Positions 1 to 8,889 of a stretch of DNA of 64,000 nucleotides are shown piece after piece (the first letter of the stretch is position 1; the number at the start of each line of letters is the position of its first letter). Under the pieces are notes generated by a model. That model ran no database searches. It was given only the letters and a program-made list of their open reading frames with translations, and was not told where the DNA came from. This stretch comes from Thiorhodococcus minor (GTDB taxonomy: Bacteria; Pseudomonadota; Gammaproteobacteria; Chromatiales; Chromatiaceae), in contig NZ_JAAIJQ010000008.1 in the NCBI RefSeq assembly GCF_010820565.1, positions 42,100 through 106,099 on the forward strand, in the 5' to 3' direction. Both the position numbers and the translations under genes were made by a program.

Positions 1-2
1 CC

Positions 3-755
3 ATTTCCCGTGAGAGACACGGGACAAAGCGTTGGAGACGTTTCACGTCCTATTCGTTCGCTGCGCGATCCGCGCTCGCCCAACTGGTTGCGGCTGAGCT
101 TCCGAGAGCGGCCGTGTCCTTGCCGTTGGCATTCATCGAGCAGGGGGACGCCTATGCTCCAGTCGCGGTCTTGGGACTGGAGCCAGGCATGAATCTATTC
201 GTGCAGGACGACGGACGTTGGGCCGGCAGCTATGTTCCCTCTGCCTTTCGCAGCCACCCTTTCAGTCTGGCCCAAGCGGATGGAGACCAGCTGGTGCTCT
301 GCGTCGACGAAGAGAGCGGATTGTTGACGGATGGTGCCGAGGGAGAGGGCTTGTTCAGCGAGCAGGGGGAGCCAAGCGATGCTTTGGCTCAGGTCTTGGG
401 GTTCCTCCAGGAGATCGAGCGCAACAAGGCGCCGACGCGCGCGGCCTGCGCCGAGCTTGCGAGCCATGATCTGCTTCAGCCTTGGCCGATCAAGATCAAG
501 ACAACAGCTGGAGACCGACAAGTGGAAGGTCTCTTCAAGGTCGACGAGGGTGGCCTCGGCAAGCTCCCGGACGACGCATTCCTGCGTCTGCGAAAGTCGG
601 GTGCTCTGCCAATGGCCTATTGCCAGTTGCTATCCATGCATCATCTCGGCGCCCTGCAACAGCTCGCGGCCGTGAAGGCCAAGGCCGCGCTCGTTCCGAA
701 GAAGCCGGCTGCGGATCAGTTCGTGCTTCAGGACGACGATCTTCTGCATTTCTAA
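3..755 (+). CDS. SapC family protein, 5' end cut by window edge
   Basis: The frame is open from base 3, with no stop before the TAA at 755. A GTG at 114 is in frame, but the residues encoded before it (SREHGTKRWRRFTSY, then AAELPRA) align with the N-terminal part of the second SapC protein at 34675-35454. The gene therefore starts left of the window. Shared landmarks are the LGLEPG-x-NLFVQDDGRW-x-GSYVP segment (LGAQEG-x-N-x-YVNEQGQW-x-GRYIP in the paralog) and a Leu/Ala-rich C-terminal half. SapC (PF07277) was named after a protein of the Campylobacter fetus S-layer locus; its biochemical role is not established. No signal peptide can be judged because the start is missing. The downstream paralog follows a large surface-protein gene directly, so a similar gene may lie just outside the left edge. 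That last point is inference. Confidence 0.85.
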   Translation: MSRERHGTKRWRRFTSYSFAARSALAQLVAAELPRAAVSLPLAFIEQGDAYAPVAVLGLEPGMNLFVQDDGRWAGSYVPSAFRSHPFSLAQADGDQLVLCVDEESGLLTDGAEGEGLFSEQGEPSDALAQVLGFLQEIERNKAPTRAACAELASHDLLQPWPIKIKTTAGDRQVEGLFKVDEGGLGKLPDDAFLRLRKSGALPMAYCQLLSMHHLGALQQLAAVKAKAALVPKKPAADQFVLQDDDLLHF

Positions 756-949
756 GGTGGACCAAAGGTGGTTTCTGGCTCTGACCATGGTGTCGGACAA
801 TTATCTCTCGGGGGCAAAAGCGCCGCGCAGCTCACCAGCGCAGGTGCGGGGCTCGGTGGGCTTTGCAATCGCTTGTCCGGGCCTGGCTTCCGGAATGCGG
901 AGATGCGCGAAACTGCTCCGTCCACTTTCCAGCTCCCTGTCGAGGGTGT
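756..949. other. Convergent intergenic gap after sapC
   Basis: About 190 bases separate the SapC stop from the 3' end of the minus-strand DUF333 gene. I see no gene, and no strong hairpin with a T tract. The short open frames here are shadows. Confidence 0.5.
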
Positions 950-1291
950 CTACCGTCCTTTGCCGTTCAACCGGCAGCGGCCGCGATAGAAATCCCAGAC
1001 TGGGCAGCGGCGCGCGTTGCGCGGGTTGACGCAGAGGCTGTCAGTGGGAATTCCGTTGGTGAAGCTGGGTACGACCACATACCCGGCTTCCCGGCACTTC
1101 CGCTCCGCCGGGTTTGCGAGGCCCGCAAAAGGCATTGCGGTCAGGCTGCTCGAGGACGACGGTTTCTCCTTGGGCTGGCTCGGTATTTCGTTGCTCCCAA
1201 ACCCGCTCGCGCTCAAAAAGCAAGCGCAGATCAACATGCAAATGGCGAGAGCGCCCCGCTCTGTGATCCAGGGCGGGGCGCTGGCAGTCAT
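950..1291 (-). CDS. Small secreted DUF333-domain protein
   Basis: About 113 aa from the ATG at 1291 (MTASAPPWITERGALAICML). That start puts a basic then hydrophobic stretch at the N-terminus, typical of an export signal; a longer in-frame start at 1336 would add 15 residues. The C-terminal half fits DUF333: NPAERKCREAGY, then DSLCVNP, then RRCPVWDFYRGRC. It keeps the cysteine spacing and the terminal C-x-x-W-x-[FY]-[FY]-R-G-x-C signature of these small periplasmic or lipoprotein-like 'hemolysin' proteins, whose function is unknown. A possible lipobox-like ICAC is seen but is weak. It is a lone minus-strand gene downstream of the protease terminator. Confidence 0.6.
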   Translation of the reverse strand: MTASAPPWITERGALAICMLICACFLSASGFGSNEIPSQPKEKPSSSSSLTAMPFAGLANPAERKCREAGYVVVPSFTNGIPTDSLCVNPRNARRCPVWDFYRGRCRLNGKGR

Positions 1292-1311
1292 CTTCACAAT
1301 CAACCTCGATG

Positions 1312-1341
1312 AAAAAGACCCATGCAGTGGCGGCATGGGTC
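1312..1341 (-). terminator. Rho-independent terminator of the cysteine protease gene
   Basis: On the minus strand a perfect 9-bp stem (GACCCATGC / GCATGGGTC, loop of 7) is followed directly by TTTTTC. It lies about 90 bases after the stop of the 965-aa minus-strand protease gene, in the correct orientation. The DUF333 gene starts just beyond it, so it must have its own promoter or depend on readthrough. Confidence 0.85.
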
Positions 1342-1430
1342 GAGCCTAGGGGCGCGGCCCCGTAAGTGACCATCCATGGTCTTCCATGTATCGCACCGAA
1401 GCTTCTCTAGTGCGCTGGATCCGCAACCGA

Positions 1431-4328
1431 TCAGTCGGTGCCAGGCATGGGGATCTCCGTGGCTACAGGGAAGATGCCAATGTCGTGCGACTCGATCGTC
1501 TTCAATGGCCGCAATGCTTGCGTTGCGCTGACATCCGGCCGCGTGATGGGCGCGGATTCGGTCAACGCTGCCTTGGCTCCCTCGACGAGTCGCATGACAC
1601 CACCACCAGACGGGGTCGCGACGATCTCGACCTGACGCAGCGCGATTGGCTTCTCGGAGAGGTTCTTGCCGTTCAGCATGCACGACCGCTCGCTAGTCTG
1701 GAATCTGGACGTAGGCGGCGTTACCGCATCCAGCAGCCCGGATTGCTCGCTCGCCGTCTGCCCCCAGCCCCAGGTGATCGGCCCCCAGCCCCAGGACGTA
1801 TTGTTGCGCTCGTTGGACTCGCTCACTTCGTTCAGGTCATCCGCCCATGCGGCCATGTAGTAGACGCCGGCTGGCAGCGATGACATATCGAAGGAAGCCG
1901 AATTGCCTTCGTCGCGATAGACGTACTCGCCTGGGTAGAGCTCATAGGGCACGTCCTCATAGAAGAGGAAGTAGTCATTGCCATTGCCAAGGACTTCATC
2001 AGGGGTGACGACCAGGTTGATATCCCAGCCAGCGGCGGACGGACTTTGCCCGCTGTTCACCACCTCGTAAAGGAATGCGCCTTGGCCGGCCCAATCCCAT
2101 TCCGCGTACCAATACTGAATCACGAGATCGGGTAGGTTACTGGTGATCGAGATCAGATCTGTGCCAAATGAGATGTTGTCGTCTTCGTTGGACTCTTCGA
2201 CCCAGTTCAGGTCGTCCACCCAAAGCGCCATATAGTAAGTGCCAGGGGCTAGGGTATCGGGGAAGCTGAACCCGATCGTGTTACCTTCGTCACGATAAGC
2301 GGCGGAGCCGGGATCTAGATCGAAGGGTATCTGCTCATAGACCACGAAGATGTCGCCACTCGAAATATCCGCATTCTCCGAGAGCATCAGGTTGACGTAG
2401 GCACCAGCAGGCGCGGGCTCCGAGCCTGTATTGGCAACGCGCCACTGCAGCTCGCCTTGCCCGCCTGGAGACGGATCGTAATCCGCAGTCCAGCTCATGA
2501 TCTCAAGGTTCGGTGCGCTGGATGGAGGCGGCTCGGGGTCGACTGGCTCCGGGTCGTCTTGGTTTTCGGCATCCTGTGCGCTGTAAGCCTGCTGAATGAC
2601 GCCCTGCCGACCGAGGTCGTAGGTCAGCCAGAAGTAGCCGTTGTCACCCCAGCCCGTGCCCCAGGAATTGATGACCTTGAAGGCGCCGCCATAGCTGTTG
2701 TCGTCATAGCCAACGATGGTGACTGCGTGGCCGCCCCTGTTGGTGCCACTGAGCGTGTTGTAGACGGAGTCCGGACCGCTCAGATTCATGAGTGAATCAT
2801 AGGCGGGAATGCCGATTACGACGGGGCGGTGGTTGGCGAGCTCGGCTTTGATCGAGTCGTTACCTTGCAGGCGCCCCCAGCTGGCAATCTTGAATCCGGC
2901 AGCTTGTTGAAGCGCCTCGCTCGAGGGCTGTGTCGAGCATTCGGTATCCGTGTAGGGCATTTTGTCCCAGGTGGCGGCACCCGTGGCCCGGAAGAGCTCG
3001 AGCGCGTCTGAGATCCGGGAGCCGGCGTCGCATCCTCCGACCTTGATCTGGTTATACACGAAAGCCGGGCTGAAGAGATGGTCTTGGCGATTCAGCTCCC
3101 AGTTGATCTCGACCCGCTCTTGATAGCTCTTGAGTGCGTAGGCGGTCGACCAGCCCACGCAACTGCCCTGTCCGCCCTGGTTGCCGGGAGTCGGGAAACT
3201 GCTGCTGAGATCCACCGAGCTAGGCAACTGGGGCGTGTCGCCTGGCGCTCCAGAGAGGTCACCATAGGGGTTGATGATCGGAAACTGGCCGTAGTCGAGT
3301 GGATCGACGCCTTCGTCTCCGGTATTGCGGTCTTCTGCATCGGTCACGACGGTGACGCTGACCGTGGCAGGCTGACTGTAAGCAAGACCGTCCGAGACCC
3401 GGTAGGTCAGTGCGAAGCTTTGCCCTGAGCCATCCAGGTTCGCATAGAGACGCCCAGATTCCGGACCCACATAGGCGTCCTGATAACCTGCGCCGTCGTC
3501 CTCCGAGACCAGGAGGTAGCTCAGCGTGTCATTGTCTGCGTCGCTGGCGATCAGGTCGATCTGCACGAGAGGAATCGCCAAGTCTGCCTGTACCGATAGA
3601 TCGCTTGCAACCGGAGGCGTATTGCCCCCCACGACGGCATCGAGCAGTCCATCGATTTGGGCGATAGCGGCGTCGCGGGTTGCCGGGTCGGAGGAGACTC
3701 CGGCAAGCACATCTGTACCCGCTTGGCGAAGGCTTTGCTGGACATCGCTGGACAGTGCCGAGTAGACGATCCCGCGCTCTCCTTGAGCCTCGGCGAAGGC
3801 GATCGCGACTTGGATGCGATTGCCAAATCGCTCCATGTCCTCGGCCGCGTCTGGATTCGCCCAGCCTCCCTCGATGAGGGCGATGATCATTTCATTGCGC
3901 ATGCGCGTGCCGGATTCAAGCTCGGCTAGCCAATAGGCCCTGCCTTCATCGTCCGCCGCGCGGCCAAAAATATTCTGGTACAGGGCATCGATGAGAGCAC
4001 CATAGCCAAGAGAATCCGGGTACTTTTCCTTGACGAGGGGCTGGTCGAAAAAACTCTGTGCGACGGTGACCGGCTGCCATCCCCCCGACTGGATGTTGCC
4101 TACCCAATACTGCAGGCCTTCGTCGTCTGGGGCATAGCCCATGGTTGCGACATAGATCTCTGCGACGCGCCAAACGGTGTTGCGATTGACCTCGGCGAGC
4201 GTATCGGTCTGACTGAAAATTCCTTGTCCTTGGGCGACAGAGACCATGAGTGTAGAAATCAAAAGAAATGCCATCCGCCAACTTCGCGAAAGGCGCCTGC
4301 TGAGTCTGTTGACTGCATCGGTAGCCAT
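1431..4328 (-). CDS. Secreted papain-like cysteine protease with DUF4214 module and CARDB-like repeats
   Basis: Predicted exported protein of 965 aa; AGAGG sits 7 bases before the ATG. Order of parts: a signal peptide ending near residue 34; a DUF4214 module (about 50-228, with EIYVATMGYAPDDEGLQYWV and ALYQNIFGR); a cadherin/Ig-like linker (about 236-330); then a C1A (papain) peptidase domain. The catalytic set is complete: oxyanion Gln384 and Cys390 in GNQGGQGSCVGWS, His534 in GGHAVTIVGY, Asn554 in VINSWGTGWG. Two CARDB-like beta domains follow (about 603-720 and 730-830; each has a DEGN...SNE-x-[DN]-N pattern), then a Ser/Ala-rich tail. It is a single-gene unit with its own terminator. Substrate is unknown. 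The DUF4214 module is shared with four other proteins in the window, which suggests common surface placement (inference). Confidence 0.9.
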   Translation of the reverse strand: MATDAVNRLSRRLSRSWRMAFLLISTLMVSVAQGQGIFSQTDTLAEVNRNTVWRVAEIYVATMGYAPDDEGLQYWVGNIQSGGWQPVTVAQSFFDQPLVKEKYPDSLGYGALIDALYQNIFGRAADDEGRAYWLAELESGTRMRNEMIIALIEGGWANPDAAEDMERFGNRIQVAIAFAEAQGERGIVYSALSSDVQQSLRQAGTDVLAGVSSDPATRDAAIAQIDGLLDAVVGGNTPPVASDLSVQADLAIPLVQIDLIASDADNDTLSYLLVSEDDGAGYQDAYVGPESGRLYANLDGSGQSFALTYRVSDGLAYSQPATVSVTVVTDAEDRNTGDEGVDPLDYGQFPIINPYGDLSGAPGDTPQLPSSVDLSSSFPTPGNQGGQGSCVGWSTAYALKSYQERVEINWELNRQDHLFSPAFVYNQIKVGGCDAGSRISDALELFRATGAATWDKMPYTDTECSTQPSSEALQQAAGFKIASWGRLQGNDSIKAELANHRPVVIGIPAYDSLMNLSGPDSVYNTLSGTNRGGHAVTIVGYDDNSYGGAFKVINSWGTGWGDNGYFWLTYDLGRQGVIQQAYSAQDAENQDDPEPVDPEPPPSSAPNLEIMSWTADYDPSPGGQGELQWRVANTGSEPAPAGAYVNLMLSENADISSGDIFVVYEQIPFDLDPGSAAYRDEGNTIGFSFPDTLAPGTYYMALWVDDLNWVEESNEDDNISFGTDLISITSNLPDLVIQYWYAEWDWAGQGAFLYEVVNSGQSPSAAGWDINLVVTPDEVLGNGNDYFLFYEDVPYELYPGEYVYRDEGNSASFDMSSLPAGVYYMAAWADDLNEVSESNERNNTSWGWGPITWGWGQTASEQSGLLDAVTPPTSRFQTSERSCMLNGKNLSEKPIALRQVEIVATPSGGGVMRLVEGAKAALTESAPITRPDVSATQALRPLKTIESHDIGIFPVATEIPMPGTD

Positions 4329-4937
4329 TGTTTACCTCTTCCCGATGATCGTGCATTGACTTTGGCGCAAGAATAGGCTGGGTTTGGGGGCTGTTTCTCA
4401 CGCGGAACAGGTTGAATCTATAGGTAGAGTCGTTCCTCGAGCCCCTGTTCAGAGCCTGCGCTGTAACCCCACGGCACGATAACCCCCTAGGCAACTATAT
4501 AAGAACCGGAGAGCGCAAAACGGGCACTGTTTTGATGCAAGTCAAGATCTTCGATCGGAAAATGCGACGCGGTGACGCTCGTTTGGGTGGCTTGAAACCC
4601 GCCTCTCCGCCTCTCCGTGTTCGTTGGGGGTGCTTGATTGCTAGCCGGCGAAGCTCTGCTTTACTTGCTCATGGGGATGTCGTTTCGGTCCATCAGGGCG
4701 GTCGGCGATTGAGGCGGTCCGTGGAGAAGCGACAAGACCAGGCATGCCCGGCGTCGATCGACAGAAGTCGGGCGCGGAAATTGTCCCCTCGCCAAGTGGT
4801 TGTGCCCTGAGCGGTGGCGCAGCCTCCTTTGCGGTGGGCTGCCAATGATTGAGCGCGACGTCATGATCGGGCTGCAGGACAGCGCTTTCAGCCCAAGCGG
4901 CCGTGCTGGCGTCACTGCTCGACGGGAGGGTTCTCTC
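4329..4937. other. Divergent intergenic region between two DUF4214 genes
   Basis: About 610 bases between two divergently transcribed secreted-protein genes, so it must hold both promoters. I could not assign -35/-10 boxes with confidence. An in-frame upstream extension of the plus-strand gene (to 4800) is open but has no ribosome-binding site and would bury the signal peptide. Confidence 0.4.
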
Positions 4938-6794
4938 ATGCGACAGCCATCGACGATCGTTACGCAATACCTGATCGCTGCCATAGGCCTGCTCTGCGTT
5001 GGCGCGCAGCTCACAGCTCTAGCGCAAACCGGGGCGCAGCGGCTCCAGCCCGCCGATCTCATCTATCAGGGCGCCTTTGCGGTGTCTGGCGATGACTGGG
5101 CCTATGGAGGCCAGGCGGTCACTTACTATCCGAACGGCGATGCTGCAGGCTCGGAGGACGGTTATCCGGGGTCGCTCTATCTGGCCGGCAACGCCACCCA
5201 GAATCTCGTCGGCGAGATTGCCATTCCGGCACCCCTTATTTCAGACGATTTCACAGCGCTTCCGGCTGCCTCCGTGCTGCGTCCGCTCACGGATATCACG
5301 GGTGGCTGGATCGATAACTGCACCTATCATCCGGAGTGCATCTATCGCGTGGTCGACGGCCTTGCCTATCTGGCGAATGTCGAGCGGATCGCCTGGAATC
5401 TCAACGACTGGTACAACACCGCCGGCTACGACCAAGACTCCCTGGGGTGGAGCGATCTGGACCTGAGCGGGGCGGCCGGTGTCTGGCACATCGGTCCGCG
5501 TGGAAACGAGGTGTTTCACAATGCGAAGACGGCGGACTATCTCTTCTCGGCCCCATCCGCGTTTGCCGCTAGCAATCTGTCCGGTCGCACCCTGATCGCG
5601 GGCAATCACCGCGAGGCGGGCGCCTTTGGCGGCTCTCAAGGACCGACACTCGTTGCCGTCGCGCCCTGGCAGGATGGAAGCCCGCCGGCAGCGAGCCAGG
5701 AGCTGGCTGCTCAGTCGCTGCTGTACTACCGCGAGCACTACGACTGCGTCTGGCTCGGCGAGGAGCGCATCAATCCGATGCCCACAGCGGGGGAATGCGA
5801 TTTTCCGAGCTACCGGGCCGCGGATCGATGGGACGGGGGCGCCTGGGTCGAGAGCGGCGAGCGCGCCGCCGTGCTCCTCTTCGGCACCAAGGCGCTGGGA
5901 GCCAATTGCTACGACACCGCAGAGGCCTGTGGCGGCGATCCCTGTCGCGAGTCCCGCGGCTATCATGCCTATCCCTACCAAGCTCAGATCCTGCTATACG
6001 ATCCCGAGGATCTGCGTGCCTCCACCTCGGGCGAGCGGGATCCCTGGTCGGTGCTTCCTTACGCCATCGTCGACGCGAGCAGCCGCGTGCTTGGCGATGC
6101 GAGCTGCAACGGGCTCGGTGACGTCGCCTATGACGCTGAGCGGCAACGGCTCTACGTCGCCGAGCAGATAGCAGGCCCGTCCGGCGAGACCGTCATCCAT
6201 GTCTGGGATGTGGCTCAGCGCCCCGCGCGCGGCCACGCCTGGCAGGTCGCGGAGATCTATATCGCGACCATGGGCTATGCGCCCGACAACCAAGGGCTGG
6301 AGTACTGGGTGGGTGAGCTGGATGCAGGGATCGGCTGGACGGCGACCACGGTGGCACAGAGCTTCTTCGATCAGCCGCTCGTTCAGGAGCAGTATCCGGA
6401 AACCCTCGGGCATTCTCCGCTGATCACGGCGCTCTACCAGAACATCTTCGGGAGGGATCCGGATGACGCCGGGCGCGAGTATTGGCTTGCCGAGCTGGCG
6501 GCGAATCGCGTCTTGCGCAACCAGATGATCATCAGCCTGATCAACGGCGGCTGGGCGAACATCGAGGCAGCCGAAGACATGGCGCGTTTCAGCAATCGCG
6601 TGGAGGTCGCGCTGGAGTTCGCTGCCTATCAGTCGACACAGGGCATCACCTACAGCAGCTTGGATGAAGCGGGGCAGCTCAGGCTTCGGCATGCGGGTGC
6701 CGAGGTGCTGTCAGGCGTCACCGCTGATACGGCCACGAGAGATGCGGCAATCGCAAGCATCCCTGGCCTCCTGGCCGGCTTGGTCGGGGATTGA
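4938..6794 (+). CDS. Secreted DUF4214 protein with propeller-like N-terminal region
   Basis: 618 aa from the ATG at 4938, chosen because GGGAGG lies 7 bases upstream and the new N-terminus is a clear signal peptide (cleavage near ALAQ). The middle (about 30-425) is a Trp/Tyr/Gly-rich beta domain that I do not recognise. It has repeated YLAG/YLAN-type strands and several Cys (DNCTYHPECIY, NCYDTAEACGGDPC) that could pair as disulfides outside the cytoplasm; I suspect a propeller-like fold. From about 433 to the end it carries the long DUF4214 module (EIYIATMGYAPDNQGLEYWV, ALYQNIFGRDPDDAG, MIISLINGGWAN). It is followed by the type I secretion genes. The Sec-type signal argues against this protein being a substrate of that exporter. 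Confidence 0.8.
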   Translation: MRQPSTIVTQYLIAAIGLLCVGAQLTALAQTGAQRLQPADLIYQGAFAVSGDDWAYGGQAVTYYPNGDAAGSEDGYPGSLYLAGNATQNLVGEIAIPAPLISDDFTALPAASVLRPLTDITGGWIDNCTYHPECIYRVVDGLAYLANVERIAWNLNDWYNTAGYDQDSLGWSDLDLSGAAGVWHIGPRGNEVFHNAKTADYLFSAPSAFAASNLSGRTLIAGNHREAGAFGGSQGPTLVAVAPWQDGSPPAASQELAAQSLLYYREHYDCVWLGEERINPMPTAGECDFPSYRAADRWDGGAWVESGERAAVLLFGTKALGANCYDTAEACGGDPCRESRGYHAYPYQAQILLYDPEDLRASTSGERDPWSVLPYAIVDASSRVLGDASCNGLGDVAYDAERQRLYVAEQIAGPSGETVIHVWDVAQRPARGHAWQVAEIYIATMGYAPDNQGLEYWVGELDAGIGWTATTVAQSFFDQPLVQEQYPETLGHSPLITALYQNIFGRDPDDAGREYWLAELAANRVLRNQMIISLINGGWANIEAAEDMARFSNRVEVALEFAAYQSTQGITYSSLDEAGQLRLRHAGAEVLSGVTADTATRDAAIASIPGLLAGLVGD

Positions 6795-6860
6795 GCGCTA
6801 GGCTGGGCGCGTTGGGGCAAGACCGCGCTTCGGCATCTGCACTTCGCTTCTACATGAGTG

Positions 6861-6866
6861 TATACT
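6861..6866 (+). promoter_or_regulatory. Possible -10 box upstream of the type I exporter gene
   Basis: TATACT matches the sigma70 -10 consensus at five of six positions and lies about 80 bases before the chosen GTG. The -35 region is poor, so this is only a candidate. Confidence 0.25.
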
Positions 6867-6947
6867 TGGGGGCTGCGGCGCTATCTGGGCTCGTCTTTGC
6901 GCGCCAGCTCCCACCATAGATCCAATTCACCCCTCCCGAGAGCACCT

Positions 6948-8687
6948 GTGAGCACGCACGATCGTCACGAGGATGAGCTTCGCGCGGCCTTGAAAACGAG
7001 CCGCAACTCCTTTCTGTTCGCCGGGCTGTTCAGCCTTTTCATTAACCTGCTGATGCTGACGCCCGCGATCTACATGCTCCAGGTCTACGACCGCGTACTG
7101 GCGAGCAGGAGCGAGTCGACACTGTTGATGCTGACGATCGTCGTCGTCGGACTGTTCGTCGTCATGGGGTCATTGGAGGTTCTGCGCGCGCGCATTCTAG
7201 TTCGGGTCAGTGCGCGCTTGGACATGTTGCTGAACGGACGCCTCTTCGGAGCGATGTTCGACGCCAAACTGCGAGACGGGCGCGGCGCAGGAACGCAGCC
7301 GATCGACGATCTCACGAGTTTGCGGCAATTCCTGACGGGCAACGGGCTGTTCGCCTTCTTCGATACTCCGTGGATACCTGTCTACATTGCTGTCTTGTTC
7401 TTCATGCACCCCTGGCTGGGCTGGTTCGGCATCGGCGCGGCGCTGCTGCTGCTCGCGCTCGCGATGGCAAACGAGCTTGTGACCCGCAAGCCCTTGAACA
7501 AGGCGAACTCGATGGCGATTGCGGGCCGCAGCTACCTCGGCGGCAATCTACGCAATGTCGAAGCGCTCGAGGCGATGGGCATGTTGCATCGCGTCCACGA
7601 TAGGTGGCTGTCTCAGATGCATCATGAGGTCTTGAGACTCCAAGCACTTGCGAGCGATCGCGCGGCTGTGCTCGCCAACACGAGTAAGGCGCTGCGCGTC
7701 ATGTTGCAGTCGATGATCTTGGGGCTCGGCGCCTATCTGGTGTTGGAGCAACAGTTCACGGCCGGTGTCATGATCGCCGGCTCCATCATTCTCGGGCGGG
7801 CCTTGGCGCCGATCGATCTACTCATCAACGGCTGGAAGGGCTTCCTCGGCGCGCGATCGTCCTACCGACGCTTGAGCTCACTACTGAGCACGATCCCAGA
7901 GCGGCCGCGGTACATGAGTCTGCCCGCCCCCGACGGCGCACTGAGGTTGGAAACAGTGGTCGCGTCACCGCCGGGTACAACGGCGCGTGTGCTGCGAGGC
8001 ATCAATTTCGACGTCAATGCTGGAGAGGTCGTCGGCATCATCGGGCCAAGCGCGGCTGGTAAGTCGACCTTGGCTCGGGTGATTCTCGGCGTTTGGCCAT
8101 TGGCCGCCGGCAAGGTACGCCTGAGCGATGCCGATATCACGCACTGGAATCGCGATGAGCTGGGTCCTTACATCGGTTACCTGCCGCAAGACATCGAGCT
8201 GCTGGATGGCACGGTCAGCGAGAACATCGCGCGCTTCGGCGACGTCGACTCGGATCTGGTGGTGGCCGCGGCCAGACGCGCCCAGGTTCACGAAATGATC
8301 TTGCGCCTACCCAAGGGCTACGACACGCCAATCGGCGAGAGTGGCGCGGCCTTGTCAGGCGGACAGCGTCAGCGCATCGGCCTTGCACGCGCCATGTACG
8401 GCAGTCCGGCATTGGTCGTCTTGGACGAGCCCAACTCCAATCTGGACGATCAGGGCGAGGCCGCCCTGGTTCGCGCGGTCGGCCAGCTCAAGGCCGAGGG
8501 CACGACGGTTCTGATCATTACGCACCGACTGAGCATCCTCAATGCTGTGGACAAGATCCTGATGTTACGCGAGGGCATGGTAGAAGCGTTCGGTCCGCGC
8601 GATCAGGTTCTCGCGCAATTCGCTCGGCCCACCGGTGTCGGCGCTAGCCGGCTCAAGCCGCTGCCGGGACATGCCGCCGGCAACTAG
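6948..8687 (+). CDS. Type I secretion system permease/ATPase (PrtD-like)
   Basis: Inner-membrane ABC exporter for unfolded, signal-peptide-less proteins. The GTG at 6948 gives 579 aa and the family-typical beginning DELRAALK; an ATG at 6858 in the same frame would add a non-homologous Arg/Ser-rich extension. Transmembrane domain about 15-310 (LFSLFINLLMLTPAIYMLQV; FAFFDTPWIPVYIAVLFF is a hallmark of PrtD/AprD-type exporters). The ATPase domain has Walker A GPSAAGKST near residue 366, signature LSGGQRQRIGLAR and Walker B LVVLDEPNSNLD. There is no N-terminal C39 peptidase domain, so substrates would carry C-terminal signals. The adaptor gene follows 202 bases later; no TolC-type gene is in the window. 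The 1414-aa protein at 30350 is the obvious candidate substrate. Confidence 0.92.
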   Translation: MSTHDRHEDELRAALKTSRNSFLFAGLFSLFINLLMLTPAIYMLQVYDRVLASRSESTLLMLTIVVVGLFVVMGSLEVLRARILVRVSARLDMLLNGRLFGAMFDAKLRDGRGAGTQPIDDLTSLRQFLTGNGLFAFFDTPWIPVYIAVLFFMHPWLGWFGIGAALLLLALAMANELVTRKPLNKANSMAIAGRSYLGGNLRNVEALEAMGMLHRVHDRWLSQMHHEVLRLQALASDRAAVLANTSKALRVMLQSMILGLGAYLVLEQQFTAGVMIAGSIILGRALAPIDLLINGWKGFLGARSSYRRLSSLLSTIPERPRYMSLPAPDGALRLETVVASPPGTTARVLRGINFDVNAGEVVGIIGPSAAGKSTLARVILGVWPLAAGKVRLSDADITHWNRDELGPYIGYLPQDIELLDGTVSENIARFGDVDSDLVVAAARRAQVHEMILRLPKGYDTPIGESGAALSGGQRQRIGLARAMYGSPALVVLDEPNSNLDDQGEAALVRAVGQLKAEGTTVLIITHRLSILNAVDKILMLREGMVEAFGPRDQVLAQFARPTGVGASRLKPLPGHAAGN

Positions 8688-8889
8688 CTGGCATCTTGCT
8701 TTAGGTCGCGCATCGGTCATGATGCGGACGATGCTCATGCTGGGAGTGCCGGCCTCCAAGCCGTCACGGCTTGACCTTGAGGTCAACATCCCAAGACCCG
8801 CCAAGTCTCAGATCATGAGCTGGAGCCGAATACCTGCGGTCGGTCACAACGCCGAAGCAAACAACATTTAGAGACGCTTACCCAGCCAG
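8688..8889. other. Gap between T1SS ABC and HlyD genes, with hairpin
   Basis: Contains a tight inverted repeat CAAGCCG-TCA-CGGCTTG (8757-8773), partly overlapping a second (TTGACC-TTGA-GGTCAA, 8771-8786). There is no T tract, so it is not a typical terminator; an mRNA-processing or attenuation hairpin is possible. Confidence 0.4.
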
